A stretch of 64,000 nt of DNA from contig WMCF01000088.1 of the NCBI GenBank assembly GCA_009792885.1, forward strand, positions 623,132 through 687,131, in the 5' to 3' direction. The stretch comes from Eremophila alpestris peregrina. Taxonomy: Eukaryota > Chordata > Aves > Passeriformes > Alaudidae. This document shows positions 45,201 to 60,200 of the stretch, piece after piece; the first letter of the stretch is position 1, and each line of letters starts with the position of its first letter. Position numbers and translations under genes: made by a program. The notes under the pieces were generated by a model. That model was not told the origin of the DNA, ran no database searches, and was given only the letters and a program-made list of their open reading frames with translations.

Positions 45201-48200
45201 AAGGGTTCCAGGTTCCACCTCCTGTCATTTGTTCCTGCCTGTGGTTTGGAGGTTCTTCCTCCTCCCTTTACACCTGCTGCTCTTTGGCTCCTTTGTGGTT
45301 TTTGTGCTCTCTGCTCCTTGTGTTCTCCCCGGTGGCTCCATGACCCCGATGCGATCAGATCCAAGTGCTGATTTCTAATTTATTAAATAAGGAGGTGGAA
45401 GTGGAAGGTCTCTGGGCAAGCAAAACCAGCTTGCCCAGTCTTAATAAGCATGGAAGTAGATGCTGTCTGCTCTGGGCTGGTCTTACTGCAGAGCCTGAAG
45501 TGCTTGGGGGAAGAATTGGGCAATGAAATGCAATGTTTCTTCCTGGGAGGCCACAGAGGGAGGAGTCTGGCTGTGAGTTGCCTGCTGCTCTGATTGCAGG
45601 GTCCTGGGCAGGCAGCTGAGGACATCATGAGAAAACAAGGATCCTGTTGCTGTAGAGATTAAAAAATGCAAGGTTTTGAATCTCACTCAGCCACACTGGG
45701 TGTCTGGGGGGCTTGGTTGGATTTATCTGGGGTCCTGCTGAGCTTTCATCTCAAAATCAGGAGATGTAAAAGGAGGGTGTAGTGAGATGGGGTCAGTCTG
45801 TTCTGCAATGTCTCAGGTGAAAAGATGAGAGGAAATGGCCTTATATACCAGGGGAGGGTCAAATTAGATATTTGAAAAAAAATTGCACTAAATGTCACAG
45901 CAATGGAAGTGCCAGGGCAATTAAACATTCTCTTTTAATAGGCAAGGCATAAGCCAACTGGGTATTCATGTGTAAAAAGTTCCCTGCTTGAAAATTAATC
46001 TCATCCCATAGATTTGATGATTTGGTTTAGGTTTTGGAGAAAGATTCAAAGTCCTGGCATTAGCATAAAGCTTTGTACAAAAAAAAAAATTAAAATAGGG
46101 AGCTTAAGTTGTTACTGATAAATAGACGTCAGCAAAGCTGGAAATGGGCAGTTGCATGTGGTTGAATGGAACAGGATCTTTTCATGATCTCAGGATCATG
46201 AAACAGGCATTTTTGTCTTTTTGGCTGTTGAAAAAAGAAGAGGAATAAAGTTTAAAGTGATGCTGTGTGACAATGGGAAAAATAGAGGGGAAGCCAGAAG
46301 GTTGTGTGTGTGCAAACCCAGCCAGACATTTGGGCAGGACATATTCTCACTAGAAGTTTTTGTGACTCTTGAGATAAATATGGACCTCAGTCTGGGGTCT
46401 TTTGCTGTTCTGGGCTAGACCTCCACTGCTCAAGGATGATTTCAGGAGAGTGTGTAGGAACACAGAGCCCAGAGTGTTCCCTCCACTGCAAAAACCCTGA
46501 AAGCTTTAAGGTTTCTTCAGTCAGAAGTTGAAGGGGTTTAATCCAAGTGATCATATATAGCCACTGACAAATCTGATTTTGTCAATTTGTCTGATTCTTT
46601 TGAAATCAATGTTTGCTTTATCCCATGGCAGTAAGTTCTACAGCATTTTGGTATTTGTTACAAAAAGGTCCTGTTTGCTGGTTATGTCCTAAACTCACTG
46701 TTTTGCTGTCCTTGTGTTGTGAGTGTTGATAATTTTTTCACTCTTTTAATCACTAACTTTATTTATTTCTTTATCAAACCCCTTTTGGCCACCTCTTCCC
46801 CAGCTGAAAAGTCCCAGTTATGAAGTTGCCTCCTATGATTTGGCAATGATTGAATGCATTTCCAATTAAACACAATACTTCCTAATGAAGCCATTTGCTC
46901 ATTCGTGCTTCCAATTCGCCAGTGGCAGAGGTTTGTGTGGATTTTTTAGGAACCATGGGAGGAATTTGGAAGGACTTGGAGCATAGGAAGTGTCAGAGAG
47001 TGTGAATTCTGAAGGCAAGAGAATTTGACACTAAACTAGGAGTGGGTAGAAACTAGAAAAACTCAGCTGGGGGGGTGCTGTGCCTCTGATCTGCTGAATT
47101 CCTGGCTGGATCAGCAAATGGCTGGACTCAGCTATAATGCAAATGCCACAAAGCTCAGTGCAGTGGGAGCAGCAAAATCAATGTGGCAACGTGAAGCATG
47201 GTCCATTTAGGTTTAAACATTTGGGTCACTTTCAATTAATCTTACAGACCACAGTGAAAGAGTCATTTTCATCCCTCTTGTATGACATTTAGAACCACCC
47301 TGACATTTCTCACTGTTATTATACCAAGCACCTTTACCCAAAGAAAACAAAATGTTTTGCTTGTGTTGAAGGGAAGTGTGCTGGAATTTAAAACATTCAG
47401 AAAGACACGATCAATTAATTTTCTTTTTTTTTATTCTGAATGAGAGTAAATGGAGAAAAGCCAGAATTTCCAGTGGCCTGTGTGTATTAATTGGTATCTT
47501 ATGTTTATTATCAGTGCTCTGCATGCCTTGTTTCCAGCTCCTGGAGATGTGGCTGGCCTGGTTAGATGTTACAGAACAGGAAGAACCAGCCCATGCAGCA
47601 CTGAGCCCTTGGCCTCCTCTGCCCCTTGGGATGCCTCTTTCCTTCAGTTTTGGAGCCCTTCTCTCAGTGGGGATAGGAAATCAAACCTCTCTGTGAGAAG
47701 ACCCAGTAAAAGCCTCTGTGCTCAGGGTTCTGCTGCTGGCAGACCCAAAGTCAGTCTTTGCAAACAGAATCTGGCTTGGATTTTGGTTGCAGAGGTGTCA
47801 GTTTGGCCAGGAATATGAGAGGGTGATCTCTCAGCTCAGACATGTGGCAGCAGTGGGTGCAGGGATCTCTCCCCCTTGACTCACAGGCACTGGTAGTGGG
47901 ATCCTTCAAAGGATATTGTAGTTTTAGCAAATTAAGAGGTTTAAAGCTAAAGGCAGTGGGGAGATTGGAAAAAAAAAAAAGTTGTGTTGTGGATCTGCTC
48001 TAGTGTGTGATGTGGGATCACATAGTTGGGGCTTGGATATGGCATTGCTGTAGGATTGAGTGGGAGAAGGAGCTGCCTGTGGAAGGCTAAGGGATTCCCA
48101 ACAGTAGAAATACTGCAGAAGTCTCTAATGGGGGTGTTACACTTCAGATTGGGAATCTATTGCTGTGGAAAGACTGTCCTTTAAAATGTGCAGAGCAGGT

Positions 48201-51200
48201 ACACCTTCAGTCCCATTTCCCAGCTGGTGCTTACGTTGTGCACTGATGTCAGTGGTGTGCTGGATGAACCCCAGCCAAGGCAGGCACAGATCATTATGGA
48301 GATCTCCTGAAGCACCTTCCTCCCTGGCCATCCATGCAGTGGCTGCAGGGCCAGCAGGGAATTCCTCTGTGTGGGCAGGACAGCCCCTGTGGCTCTGTGG
48401 GGTCACATCTCCTCACCACCAGCAAAGGGATGGAGGGTGGGAGGACGGAGCAGGGAGAGCATTCATCATGACTCACCTTGGCATCAGTAAATCCCTTCCT
48501 TTGCAGGATGCAGGGCTGGGAACCAGCGTGGGTCTAACTTACACCTCATGGAAATCCAGCCCAGGCATTTTGGATTTTTGTGTGTCACGGGCTTTCTCAA
48601 AAAACTTCTTTGATTCTCTAACTGCTGTCAGAGCCCAGGCTTCTTCCAGAAGCGTCCTCCCTGGCACTGCCCCTGCTCCTGTGCCAGGAGCATCATGAGG
48701 TGACATTGGTTCACAGCTGCAGTGACTCAGGGGTGGATCAGGCCCCATGGCTGCACCCAGCTGCCAGCAAACTGCTCAGCATCTGCTGAGAGCTGGCAGA
48801 GCCTCACTGAGTGCCTCAACCTAGCAGGCCAAGGATGTCTTCACAGGCATTGTGCCACCACCACGGGTGGCACAAGCACTTCCAAACTTCAGGTCACAAA
48901 TTCCTGGCTCTTTGTTTTTGGGGCTGCTGTTTCCAAAGAAGAGAAAGAGCTGATACGATCGCTGTGTTCTGACGCTGAACACTTCACTTGGGATAGAGCA
49001 GCTGATTGTTTAATTGCCCACTTAGTTCAAAGTGTGCCACCTTGGAGTCCCGTTCTAGAATTTGTTATTGCTACTTGTACCTCAAGGAAGAGTCTTCCTC
49101 TGATCTGGATTCATCAGGATCTCTTGCTTAATGAGCTCTGTAAACACCTCACGTGTCTCTGGAGAAGACCAGTGCTCCCCAGACCCATCCTTGTGGTCAT
49201 CTTTGAAGCTTCATTTTGGTAGGGACACTGATCCTGTGAGGTCTGTGGTGTGCACTTTTGGATTGGTGTGCAGGTCAATGCCCTGCATGGGAATGAGTGT
49301 GTGGGAGATCAGAAGGAAGATGAGAGGGAAATGCCCCTGTGTGCAGAACGCTGTGCAGGGCTGTAATTGGTGATCCCAAAGGGCAAACACCACAGACATG
49401 GCAGGGATATTCACACAAGGATGCTTCCAGGTTAAAGTGCCCTGCTCTAAAGTTTCCCTCATGGGCAGCAGATTAATTTCCCCTACAACACCTTTAGAGT
49501 GGTGGATGCTTGGTCCTGTGACCCCAACACCAGAAGTTCTGCCTGTAGGGATAAGAGAGCTCTTTTGCTGCCTTGGTGCTCTGTGGTTTTGGGGAGCAGG
49601 TTCAGCCAGCTGTGTAACTCCTGGGGGAAGGAGGGAGGGAGGGGTATAACTCCTGAGGTGGCTTGAGGGATGCAGGGAGTGTTGGGGGAAGCTTCCCACA
49701 GCAGGGAGGTAGGGATCCATGTCCTTTAATTTTCTCTTGTACTCCTAACTCTCCACTGAGGTGTACAAGAGAATCACACCACCATCAAAGTGGGTGCCTG
49801 TACCTCTGCAGGTCTCAGAGGCCCCTGTGCTGGTTGCTGTTGTGCCCAAAGCAGTGAGAATTCCTGTGCTAAACCATGAGCTCTTGTGTTCTGACCCAAA
49901 AATGCAGTGACCAGCTGTGCTGAGGAAAGCTCAGGAAAATCCAGTTTCCATCAAGGAGACCAACAGCTGTGGACTCCACCTACGCCTGCCAAGCCCTCTG
50001 GGAGCATCTGGGGGTTGACCACTGCTCTAATGAATAAATGTTGTACAAGTGTAGTACCATGTCCTTGTTGGAAGGGTGAGCAATAAAGCTGTGCCTGAGT
50101 GAGAGTCTCAGGTCATCTCTGAAGACTAAAGAGCAAAGTAATCAATTACCACAAGCCTGCCTGCAGGCCTTCAGCAAATCTGGCTCCTTTCCATAGCAGA
50201 AATAATAGCAATGTCCTTTGCCAGGTAATTTTCCAAATGATTATTTTAAATAATCTGTTGCCGTGATCCAGCTAAAGAGTTTGGAGATTTATGAGAGCGT
50301 TTGTCTCCGAGAGGAAGAGCAGCCATGAACTCTGCAGGCTGGCAGCAAACAGCACAGGGCAAGTGGCACATCAAACACTCCAGTGCCTCATTGCTCAGGT
50401 CCACTCTGTGTCTGGACAAACAGGACACAGGGACACAGATCCCATCCCTCAGCACTGCCTGCCAGCACCCCAGGTCAGCAGGCAGATGGTGCTGGAGCTG
50501 CTCTGAGCTGGGAGGACACACCGGGGTTCATGGTGATGCATTGCTCCTCTGCCTTCCCAGGGCAGCTCTGCACACAAGGCAAAGGGTGTTTGTTGGTCCT
50601 GGATTCATTGCCCCTGCCTGTGGTCAAAGCTGAGACAGAGCCCTGTTTTAACAGCCTGGCTTGGAAATAAAGATTGTGGTGTTGTGTAGAAACCAATCCA
50701 ACAAGTCTTGGAGAACATGTTCTCATGGCTGCTTCAGGTTACTCTGGCCATGTGCCTGCTTTTAATTTATTTTTCAAAGGCAGAATTAGGATATCTTAAT
50801 CAAAGGGGTTTTTTGTCATTTCTTGCCTGTTTTTGGATTTTGGAGTGAGAAAGGGAAATCTGCAGTTGCTTCAGGACTGACAGGTATCCTATGAACAAAT
50901 AGCTTGGCTCTTCTTCCTGTTAACTGGGACCCTGAACAGCTGAGTCTAGTGGGAGTTGTCCCTGCCCGTGGACAACCTTCAAGGTTTCTTCCAAGCCAAA
51001 CCATTCTGTGATTAAATAACCTGTGATGGCTTTGTCAGTGTTGAGGAGGTGCTTGTAGTGGGATTGGCAGATGATGCTGCCAGGGTGGAGTCCGTGAAAG
51101 GAGCCTCAGTGAAGCTGAGACTCTGTCCTGTTGTTTAGGAAGGAAAAATAGCACATCCTGACATATGAAACATTTGGCTAAAAAAGTGCATATCCTCATC

Positions 51201-54200
51201 ATCATAATGACATTTTCTCTCTCTCTCTTCCCTCAGGTTATCTTGCACCCCGAAACCTTCCCAGCGCAGGCTTCTTCCCATTCCTGCAGACAGTGCTGTG
51301 TGATTCTGATGCCAGGTGTAAGGGCACACCATACACACCAGAGGATCTGCTGCCAAGGCTTAATGACATCTCATCCCTCAGACTGTAAGGGCATCTGGGT
51401 ATTTTCTGGTGTTAGGAGGTGTGAAACAAAGCCTGTTTAGAGGGGGAGGGAGCATTCCTGCATGTCTGTGTGTATGTACAAGTTTGTCCACAACAGATAC
51501 ACCTCAACTATTTGTTCTATCACATGTTTGACACTTAGAAAAGAGAATATCAGCTAGAACTGGACACTTCAGAAATAATGACATCAGGGGCAGCTCTCAG
51601 GAATGTGTCCACTGATTCAGTCTTGAATCTTCTACTGAAGGGAATTTTGCTGCCCGAGAAAGACTCTTCAGCTCACCCAATCATAGCAAAGGAACATTTT
51701 TTTGCATAACTGTGGGTCAGGTCAGTGGTAAGATTTGCCCCCAGAGCAGCCCAGAATGCTGATCTGCCAGTGAGAGGGATCAGCTCAGGATGCTTTGGGT
51801 GGAAGTTTGGATGTTAGTTCTGGAGCAACTGCTCTTTGAGCAGGTCCTTGAGGTGCCAGAACAGTGTCCTCTCTGCAGGCCATCAAACGTGTTGGGAAAC
51901 ACGTGAAAATGCAGGAACAGTTTTTACCCATGAAAGCACAGAGATTTGCAGTGTGGAGCTGGCTGGGTGTGTTTTGTTGGAATGTCAGTTTGCTAAAATG
52001 GAAATGTTCAGTCGGACAATTTCAATTTCTTAATTTGAAGAAAGTCCCAGCTGAAGTCAAGTAGCTTTGAGGCATGCCAGCCAGGGTGGTTTCTACATCT
52101 GGGCTTCCCAGTTCTGACAGACCCCTGGGGAACATGGCACACTGAGGGCTGGCTGGTTCATGGAGAGCTGAAAATCTGGGCATCTCACAATGGCCCTGGC
52201 TGCTCATCTTTGCTTTCAGGTGAGAGGTTGCTCCATGGTCAGAGTCTCAAAATCCCTCTTGGCCAGAGCTTGAGAGTCTGAAGAGCAAAAATGGGCCCCA
52301 CCAGAGAGCACATCAGGCACTCCTGGGGTTGGTGGCTCCCTGAGGATCCTCCTTAGTGCAGAGGGAATAATTTCCCAGGCCAAGTCAGTGGTCAGAATCT
52401 CTCCATGGGTGGGAAGGATGACTAAGGATGTGTGCAACTGAAGTTGCACAAGATGAATCCTAATCAAATTCAAGGTCATGCTGTAAAAGAGAAGAGGAAA
52501 GGCAAAGCCACATGGAGACAGGATGCCTGGATTCACAGCTCTGTTCTTCAGTGTTATTGTTTTTCCCAGGGCATGTTAAACAATGCTTCATTTGGGGTAT
52601 TGAAATGAAGAAATGGGAGCTTCTAGTGTCAAAGCTGGAGGTCTTCCATGAGTTTCAATAGCTACAAATCCTCCTTGCTTTCTGCTTTTGGTTTCTGAAA
52701 AGCTGTTTAGGAAGTAAGTGTTTTTTCCTGCCAAATGGAAATCAAAGGATTTGGCCAAATTTTATATCAAGAACATGAGTCATTAACAAGCATCTTGATC
52801 ACTCTTGATGCTGGAGGTGTCTGTGGGAAGGATCATTATGTATATGTGGCCATACCTCCCCTTGTACAGTCAGGGCCAGCCTTGATGTGTTCTCCAAGGA
52901 AAAACACCAACCATTAAATAGTCACAGCAAAACCAGCAGGATTCAGCAGAGTCTAAAAGCTCAGGAAAAGATTCCTTGGGAAGGAGAAGGCTCCATAGGA
53001 ATAGGTGCAGCTCTCCCTCAGGTGGCAGGATCCCCACTGGTGAGTTTGTCACAAAGTGTTTGAGCTGTGGCCCTTCACTACCTGGAGATATTGTTTTGTA
53101 ATATTCAGCTAATCCAGGCTGTTTTTCTCCTCTCCCATTGTGCAACTCACTGAAGCTCTTGTTAAACTGTTTTATAACTTGCCCTAATATTATGTATAAC
53201 CAGAGGTCAGCAGAGAAAGTGGGCAAGGTTCTCACCTTTGATTCTATTCCTCAGAGGGATTTTCCAAGGTGTGCATGGTATGATTGCTTGAAATTTCCCT
53301 TAATAAAAGGGAACCAAGTCCAAAAACCAAGCTCAGCAACGACTTCTTAGACCCTTTTCTCTTGTAGTGGAATATTTGGGAAGGATGAGTAAGGTCATGT
53401 TGTCTGGGAGGATTTCTTGGTAAGGCCATGCACTTTATAGCCATGGAGTTCTGGACTTTTGCTTCCCCAAGATACGTGCCAGGCCTCCAGAAAGAACCAG
53501 GCTTTTGCATAACCCAGATTTCAGCACACCTGCCACGAAATCCAGCCATAGACACATTCTGAGTTAAGGCAGCAAGTTAATTATAAGAAATTTTGGCAGT
53601 TGTTACAGGTGTCTCTTCTTTTTTCCCTTTTTCCTTCTTTCCCCCAGCAAGCGCAGGAGCTCATCAGGTGTAGCCAAGGACAGGCTGCCATCACCATGGA
53701 GTGCAGAGGTTCCTGAGAGCAGGAATGCTTCACTGGGTAGGTTACTCACTGCTCTGGAAAGTTCTGCTCTTTGAAGGCTGATCTTTGGACAGAGCACTGC
53801 TGAAATGATTTATGTATTTCATAGAGGCAGGTGGCCATGGCCGTGACATTAGTGTAAATTCTTGGGAACAAGCACAAGAAACTGTCTGTGGGGAAGGCTT
53901 TGGAATTTGGCCAAGAAACCAGGATTAAATGGTTGTGCTTCACAGGAGCAATGCAAGATCACAGATTGATTGGACACTAATTAGAGACCTGGCTATTTAT
54001 GGAATATTGCCCTTTTACTACCCACAAATTCTCCATAAACAGCTTATGATTCTTTTTTCAAATGGGTTTTTATCCACACTTATCCAGCAAATAAGTTGTC
54101 TTCTGTGCCAGAGTGGATATTTATTGTTGGTGATGTTCTCCTCTGATGTGATTCTCTTTCCTGAAGGAACTTTCAGTCTGAAAGTTTCCATAAAATCATT

Positions 54201-57200
54201 ACAATTATTATTTATTGATGGTAATGGCTGGTACAATCTGCAAGCCATCATGATGGATAGTCCTTTCTGCAGGGAGCTCACGATGAAGTGAATGATTACA
54301 GATTTGCATTTGCCTGTTTTGCTCCAGCCATTCACTGTTCCAATTAGCATTCCTGCCAGCACCCTCCATGGTGCACAGACAGAAAAAGGCAGAATGCAAA
54401 AGGGACCAAGAGTGGGGAGGGGAAAAGCAAATCAATGAGCAGTTATGGGAACTATTGACTCATGCTGATGGTCAGGGAGGAACTCAGTTCTACATTTTAT
54501 TATAAAAAGAAATTTAAAATTATAGGTTGTGGCCCCATATAACAAGTGTCATCCAGAATTTAATTATATCAGAAAAAACTCTAAAGTACTTACAGGATGC
54601 TGTTGGCTGTACCTTTGGAAACAGATTGATAATGCACCCAAAGCTGTAGGTAGATGTAGGTCCTGGTTTTATGTAGCAAAGAGGTTTTAAAAGACAGAAG
54701 TAAAATACAGTGTTTCAAACTGTAATTGCAGCATTTGGAGATTTGGTATCTCATGGAGAGAAAAGCCTTCAGAATATTTCATCACCATCCAACTTGAGTT
54801 CCAGCACCCACGTGTTCAACAAGAGCCTCAGTTTTGGGAAGGTAAGTCTGTATTTGCATAATAGCTGACTGTGAACACTTGTGATTCTCATATTTCAAGA
54901 ATTAGAAGTTCAGAGTACCAACACACAGCTTTTATTGCTTTAGGATCTCCCCTGTTACGTGAATGAGCTTTATTTTGGAAACACTGTGATTCTGGGTGGA
55001 TTTTATATGCTGTGGGCAGAAACCAGGCAAACCTTGAGACATAAGACCACAAAATACAAAATACAATAGCACACAATAAATATCCTGAAATACTTTGTTC
55101 AGAACTTGTGTGAGCTAAGATGTTTGCAGTATATTTTCTTTCTTATGAAATTAAAGATACGATGTCACAGGCTTTGACATTCAAGTACTTATTTGCCCAT
55201 GATGGTGCTGCAGTGGCATCAGAGGCACTGTGTGTTTATTGTATAGGTATTTAATATTTACAGAATCTATTCCTATGTAATAGAAATCTGTTACAATGTA
55301 ATGGGCACTGCTTTTGTGTTTTGTGTCAAGGCCTACAAACACACACACATTTCTCTGTGTAATAGATGAGGAAATTGAGGGGTTTTAGTGACATTGCTCA
55401 GCTGTTAGAATTCTGTCTACGTGTAAGTGCTGTAACCACAATGCTTTTCAGATGTTACTGCTATCCCTTAAAAAAGTCTCCTCAGTGCATTTAGAACCAT
55501 CCCAAAGGCAATGTTGCTTTGCAGCCACCCTGAATGCTTTGCTGTTCTTCCAGCAGCAACCCCAGCACTCCCCTGCAGGGAGCCTCAGGGCCCTGCTGTG
55601 CCAGCTCTTGTCGCGGTACGTGGCACATCCCGGAGCCACGGGAGGGAGCATGGCAGCCAATATCCACCACACTTTCTGCTTCACCAACTCCTCCCTTCTG
55701 GAGGCGTTTGCCCAGGAGTTCAGGACCCAGCTCTCTCAGGTGAGTGCCTGGCACCTTCCCTGGGGACTGCAGCTGGGAGCTGGGGCAGGTCACACACGTC
55801 AGACAGGGTTTGGGATCATGAGCAGGAGTTGCTCATCTCTGTACCTAAGTGCAAGCAGGGCACAGTGAGGCTGAGTTAATTCTTGTGCATGGGGTTAGCC
55901 CAAAGAACTCCAAGCTGAGGGCATGGCTTGGAGAGCCAAGGGTCATCCAGCCATCAGCTCATGGCCACTAAGGGTTCTCACCACGCCCAGGCCTTGCTTC
56001 TCCTCTTTGTTTGCCCTGCTGCAGTGGCAGGTCAATAGAACAGCAAGAGGATGTGGTGTAAATAAGAATGTTTAAACCTTAGGAAAGCAATAAATTTAAT
56101 TGTGCATTACCTCAGCAGTATAACTTCATCCAGTGACTCCTGCATCTGATCCAACAATTCATGATTGAAGCAGTACTTGTCTTTGGGAAAGCAATATAAT
56201 TAAAGCAAATTAAACCTTAAAAGATGAAGCCTTTTTTTTTTTTTTTTTTTGCCAAGGCTAGGATTGCTATTAATTGTCTTGTATTCCTAGTCTTTGGACT
56301 CTTTAGGACATTGTGAATCGTAGGGCTTGTCTGAGCAGAGAATTTATTGTACAACCTGGGGTGTGAAGGTAAAACACAGTCACACTCTCAGTTATTGCCT
56401 GTCCTTTGAATGGATTGTTTGCAGACCTGCATGCAAGTGCAGTGCCAGCTGAAAAACATAAAAGGACCCCCCAGCAGCAGGGCTTCTGGTTATTAAATAA
56501 TTTATTCTGCTTCTTAAACAACTTCTTCCCTTTTTATTTGTTAAGGTGCAGCACAACCCACAGTACCAGGAGACCTTTGTCAATGAAATGGTCTCGTTCC
56601 TGACACTCTTCTCCCAAGTGCAGAATGACACCTCCCTGTGGCACCTGCTTTTGCTGGCCCCAGATGTGCTTCAGGACAACATGCAAGTGCAGGACATAAC
56701 TGATTTCCTTCAGGATCTAAGCAGGTAAAGCAGAGAAAATGGCAGGAGGAGCACTGAAAGCTGGTGGGTTTGTGTACTGACCTCTAAGGACATCACCTCC
56801 CCTCTTGAAAGAAAGGTGTTACCTTAAAAGCATGGTTTGTTTGGGGAATGATGCAGCTCCATGCTAATGCATCTCTGAAGGTGTCTGTGGACTGTGAGCA
56901 GTGTGTTGTTTTTCAGTGGCTCTTGTGTCATTCTTTTAATGGAAACTTGATATAAACTCTTGAGTTTTCTCCCAGCCTGCTGAGAGGCACTGCCATGCCC
57001 TTGTGCAGATAGAAAAGCTGGTGAGTCAAAGTCACTGTCTTTGGTGGAAGAAAAACTCTCCTGGCTGAATAAAGAAAGCAGACAGCTGCTTCTTTCCAGA
57101 AAAGCACAGAGCCAACTTCTGGAACACCTCAAGCACTTGTAGGGGAGCCATGATGTTGGTTTTTAAATTTGATTACCTAATCTACTGCTGGTTTAGTCTT

Positions 57201-60200
57201 TCAAGTCTGGTCCCAGGAAAGCAGAGAAGAGAGGGAGCCTGGTTTTCTACCATATGGGCTTTAACATGTCTGACTTGAAGAAGAAGGTGCCAGTTATGTA
57301 CTTGCTCAGTGGTTATATAAAAAATGGAGCTGGCTTAACTGCATTATTTAACTGTACTGAAATATTTGATGCAGTTCACACCTAGCACAATACAAATTTC
57401 TAAAATGGGGTTAGACTTGAAATCCCTTTCCTGGGCTGTAGTTTGGCTAAACTCTCTCTGATCTCCAGAAGACTTGAGTTATTCAAGATTAAGGGACTCT
57501 GTTCTGGATGTGTGACTGACCCTGCTGTAAAATATTCTGGATAGCCCAGTTGTTACAGTACATGGGGGACACCAAGAAACTGGGTGTCTTCAGATTGCTT
57601 TTTGTTTTTATCTTGCATATATGAGCGGTTGGGTTAAGCTGTCAAAAGAAGTTGTAGAAGCTTTGCCACTCTGATGGCACCCAGGCTTAGAGGGACTCAC
57701 TTTTGATCACTGGTGTGTTGCTGAGGCACTTAAAAACCTGTACATTTAATATCAAGGTAATTTTCCATGCTGCATTGTGAGACCCATGTGTAAGCTGTAA
57801 TGTCCTTTTCCTTAAAGGAGTCAGCAGCAGTGTGGCAAGAATTGTAATTTGATTCAGAAGCTTTCTGTTCATGCTGCTGTTTCAGTGAGAGGGTTATGAC
57901 ATTAGTTTGCATTTGCTGGCTTGCAGAGCCCAGCCTGAGAACCAGCCCTGTTGGAGTGCCCAGGGAGAATTAATATTTACTGTGCTGCTCTGCTTTGCTC
58001 TACAGCTGCAGAGCTGGGCAGAGTTATCATAGGCACCACAAAGAGGCACATAGAATTTCATCACCAGAACTGTGCAGTGCTTTTATGCCTGGCATCTGGC
58101 ACTGTAAATGCATGAGTAAAGAGTTATTGCAAAGAGATTGCACAAATACCACTTCTAATGATGCTTACAAAAGCACATCTCAGCGAGCCTGGCCACGTCT
58201 CTTGCTCAGGCAGGACTGAACTCCTGAAGAAGTGCTGTACAGGGAATTTTTTTTTTTTTTGTGGTAGAAATATGAAGGCATAGAAGAAAAGAACTTCTGC
58301 TCCTTGTGGCATCTGTATTAACCAAGTGATAAACATCACCAGTGTGAAACAGTAACTTCCAAGTCATGAATCCTATAGAAAGTTTAGCAGCAAATTTTAT
58401 TACTCACAAAACCCTGTTTTGCAGACTGATTTCACAAATGTTCCTCTTTGTTGCTGTAAGGTAGTTTTTCAACTAAGCATGTAAGCTGAGCTTTTTCTTC
58501 CCAGCCAGTGTCTGCAGAAGCCCTGCAAGACTGAAATAAAAGGGCAGCAACAACACTTGTTTCCATGCTTGCTGCCTCCTGATCTGCCTGATCTGCATCC
58601 GTTTTTGGCAAGCCTGTGCCTGCCTCCTCCTTGGCTCTGCCACTGCTCAGCTAAATATGTCATTTATAACTGAGTTCCTTCCCCCCCAAGACTCCTAGAA
58701 GCACATCTGCAGAATGAAAATGATGAGCACCAAGCCCATGAAGCCTGCATGGAGACATTATGTTAAATTAGGAGAGGAGAGATCCCTGGTGCTCTGTTCT
58801 CAGTAGCAGCCTGTTCCCACAGATCAGGATGCATTTATTCATGCCACTGGGATCAGCCCAGCCAGGTTCTTTGTGTTTCACCTGCAGAACTTCAGGCAGG
58901 TGAGACAGAGATGGTGCATTTCACTGACCCCACACCTACAGTGAAGGCTGTTTTTTATACAGGAGAAGAAACAGGGACTAATAATCAGTGAAGTTTTCAG
59001 TAACCTGAGCAGGCAGTCCTTTAAATGAGTTCCTCTGTGATACAGTGTGCCTGATTATCAGCTTGTTCCTTCCTAAGACTGAAAAACATTCCTTGCTTCC
59101 CTGTCAGCCTGGCTATTACAGCATAAAAAAGAAAAGAATTGGAAATGGCAACAGTTATTTGTGATTGCTTCTTCCTTCCACAGATGCTTTTCCCCCTGGG
59201 ATCCCTGCTCTTCCTGGAGCCTTGTCTCCTTGCTTCTTGCGTTTTTTTTAGGAGGAAATTCCCCTGCAGCAGTGAATCACATGGCTGCTGTGTCACCTGG
59301 GTGTTTTCTGAGACCTGCTGGCTGGATTTTAGTGGCCTGTAGATTTTACATAACTCTCTGAAAAAGTGCACCTAAAGAGTGCCACACGTGTGTTTGTGCT
59401 AATACACCACCATGGCTTTCCCATCAAAGCCCCTGGTGTTGTATCTTGTGCATGATCAAACAAATAATTAAAAATAGGGGTGATGTCTTGTCTGTCAGAC
59501 ATTTTAAGAATGATAGGCTGTACTGCAGCTGTTTCCTATTAGAACATTTGTTTTATCTCTTCTCACAAACCTGTAACCACAATTTATTTTCCCTTTTTTT
59601 CCCCCCTCCTTTAGTGTTGTGCTGGCAGCTCCAAATGTCTCTGCATCTCCTGTGAGTGATGATAGATTCCAACCTGTTCAGAATGGGGTTACAGATTCTC
59701 CACACTCCCTGAACTGCTTGGAGCAAGGTAAGACTCCTCCATTGAGTCATATCTCTGCTGAAAACCTGTGGTGCTGAGGAGAAGCAAACTGCAGGCTAAT
59801 AAGTAACCAGACAGATTGCACACTGTTTGGGGCTCAGCATAATGGATTCTTCCTTCAGCTTTTTACAAATGTGAATAAAATGCCTCATTTCAAATGGAAA
59901 AGTAAAAAGGCTTGGGTTTGTCAGCAGACAATGAATTAACATGAGTTTGCAGCCTCAGTGGAAATGGGGAGCAGTAATGTTTTACCTTGATTTGCTTTTT
60001 TGGGGGGGTAATGTCAAAATGTGCCTCTGGTTGTGGACTCAGTCAAACTCAGCTCGGTGTATCAAGGCAGGGGCTGCACAATGAGCTGTTTACATGCAGA
60101 TGAGCCAGTCCTTTAAATCCCTGTCCCTTCCAGCAGAGATAGTCCTGGATACCCCCCTCTAACTGGGGATCTGTGAACAGGCAGGGGAAAGGAACAGCAA

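Larger units (their letters stand above)
39837..51236 (+). other. ABCA12: ABCA12 intron 2
   Basis: Intron of 11.4 kb, the longest in the window. It contains three CR1 remnants (40664, 45780 and 50945), poly-T/A runs such as that at 41842-41855, and an AT microsatellite near 44345-44380. No missing exon is needed between exons 2 and 3, because the joined codon gives the conserved CYLAPRNLPS. Confidence 0.8.

Noticed and set aside
48165..48698. Open frame of 177 codons inside ABCA12 intron 2
   Set aside because: No domain or membrane motif and no matching splice phase need; taken as chance.
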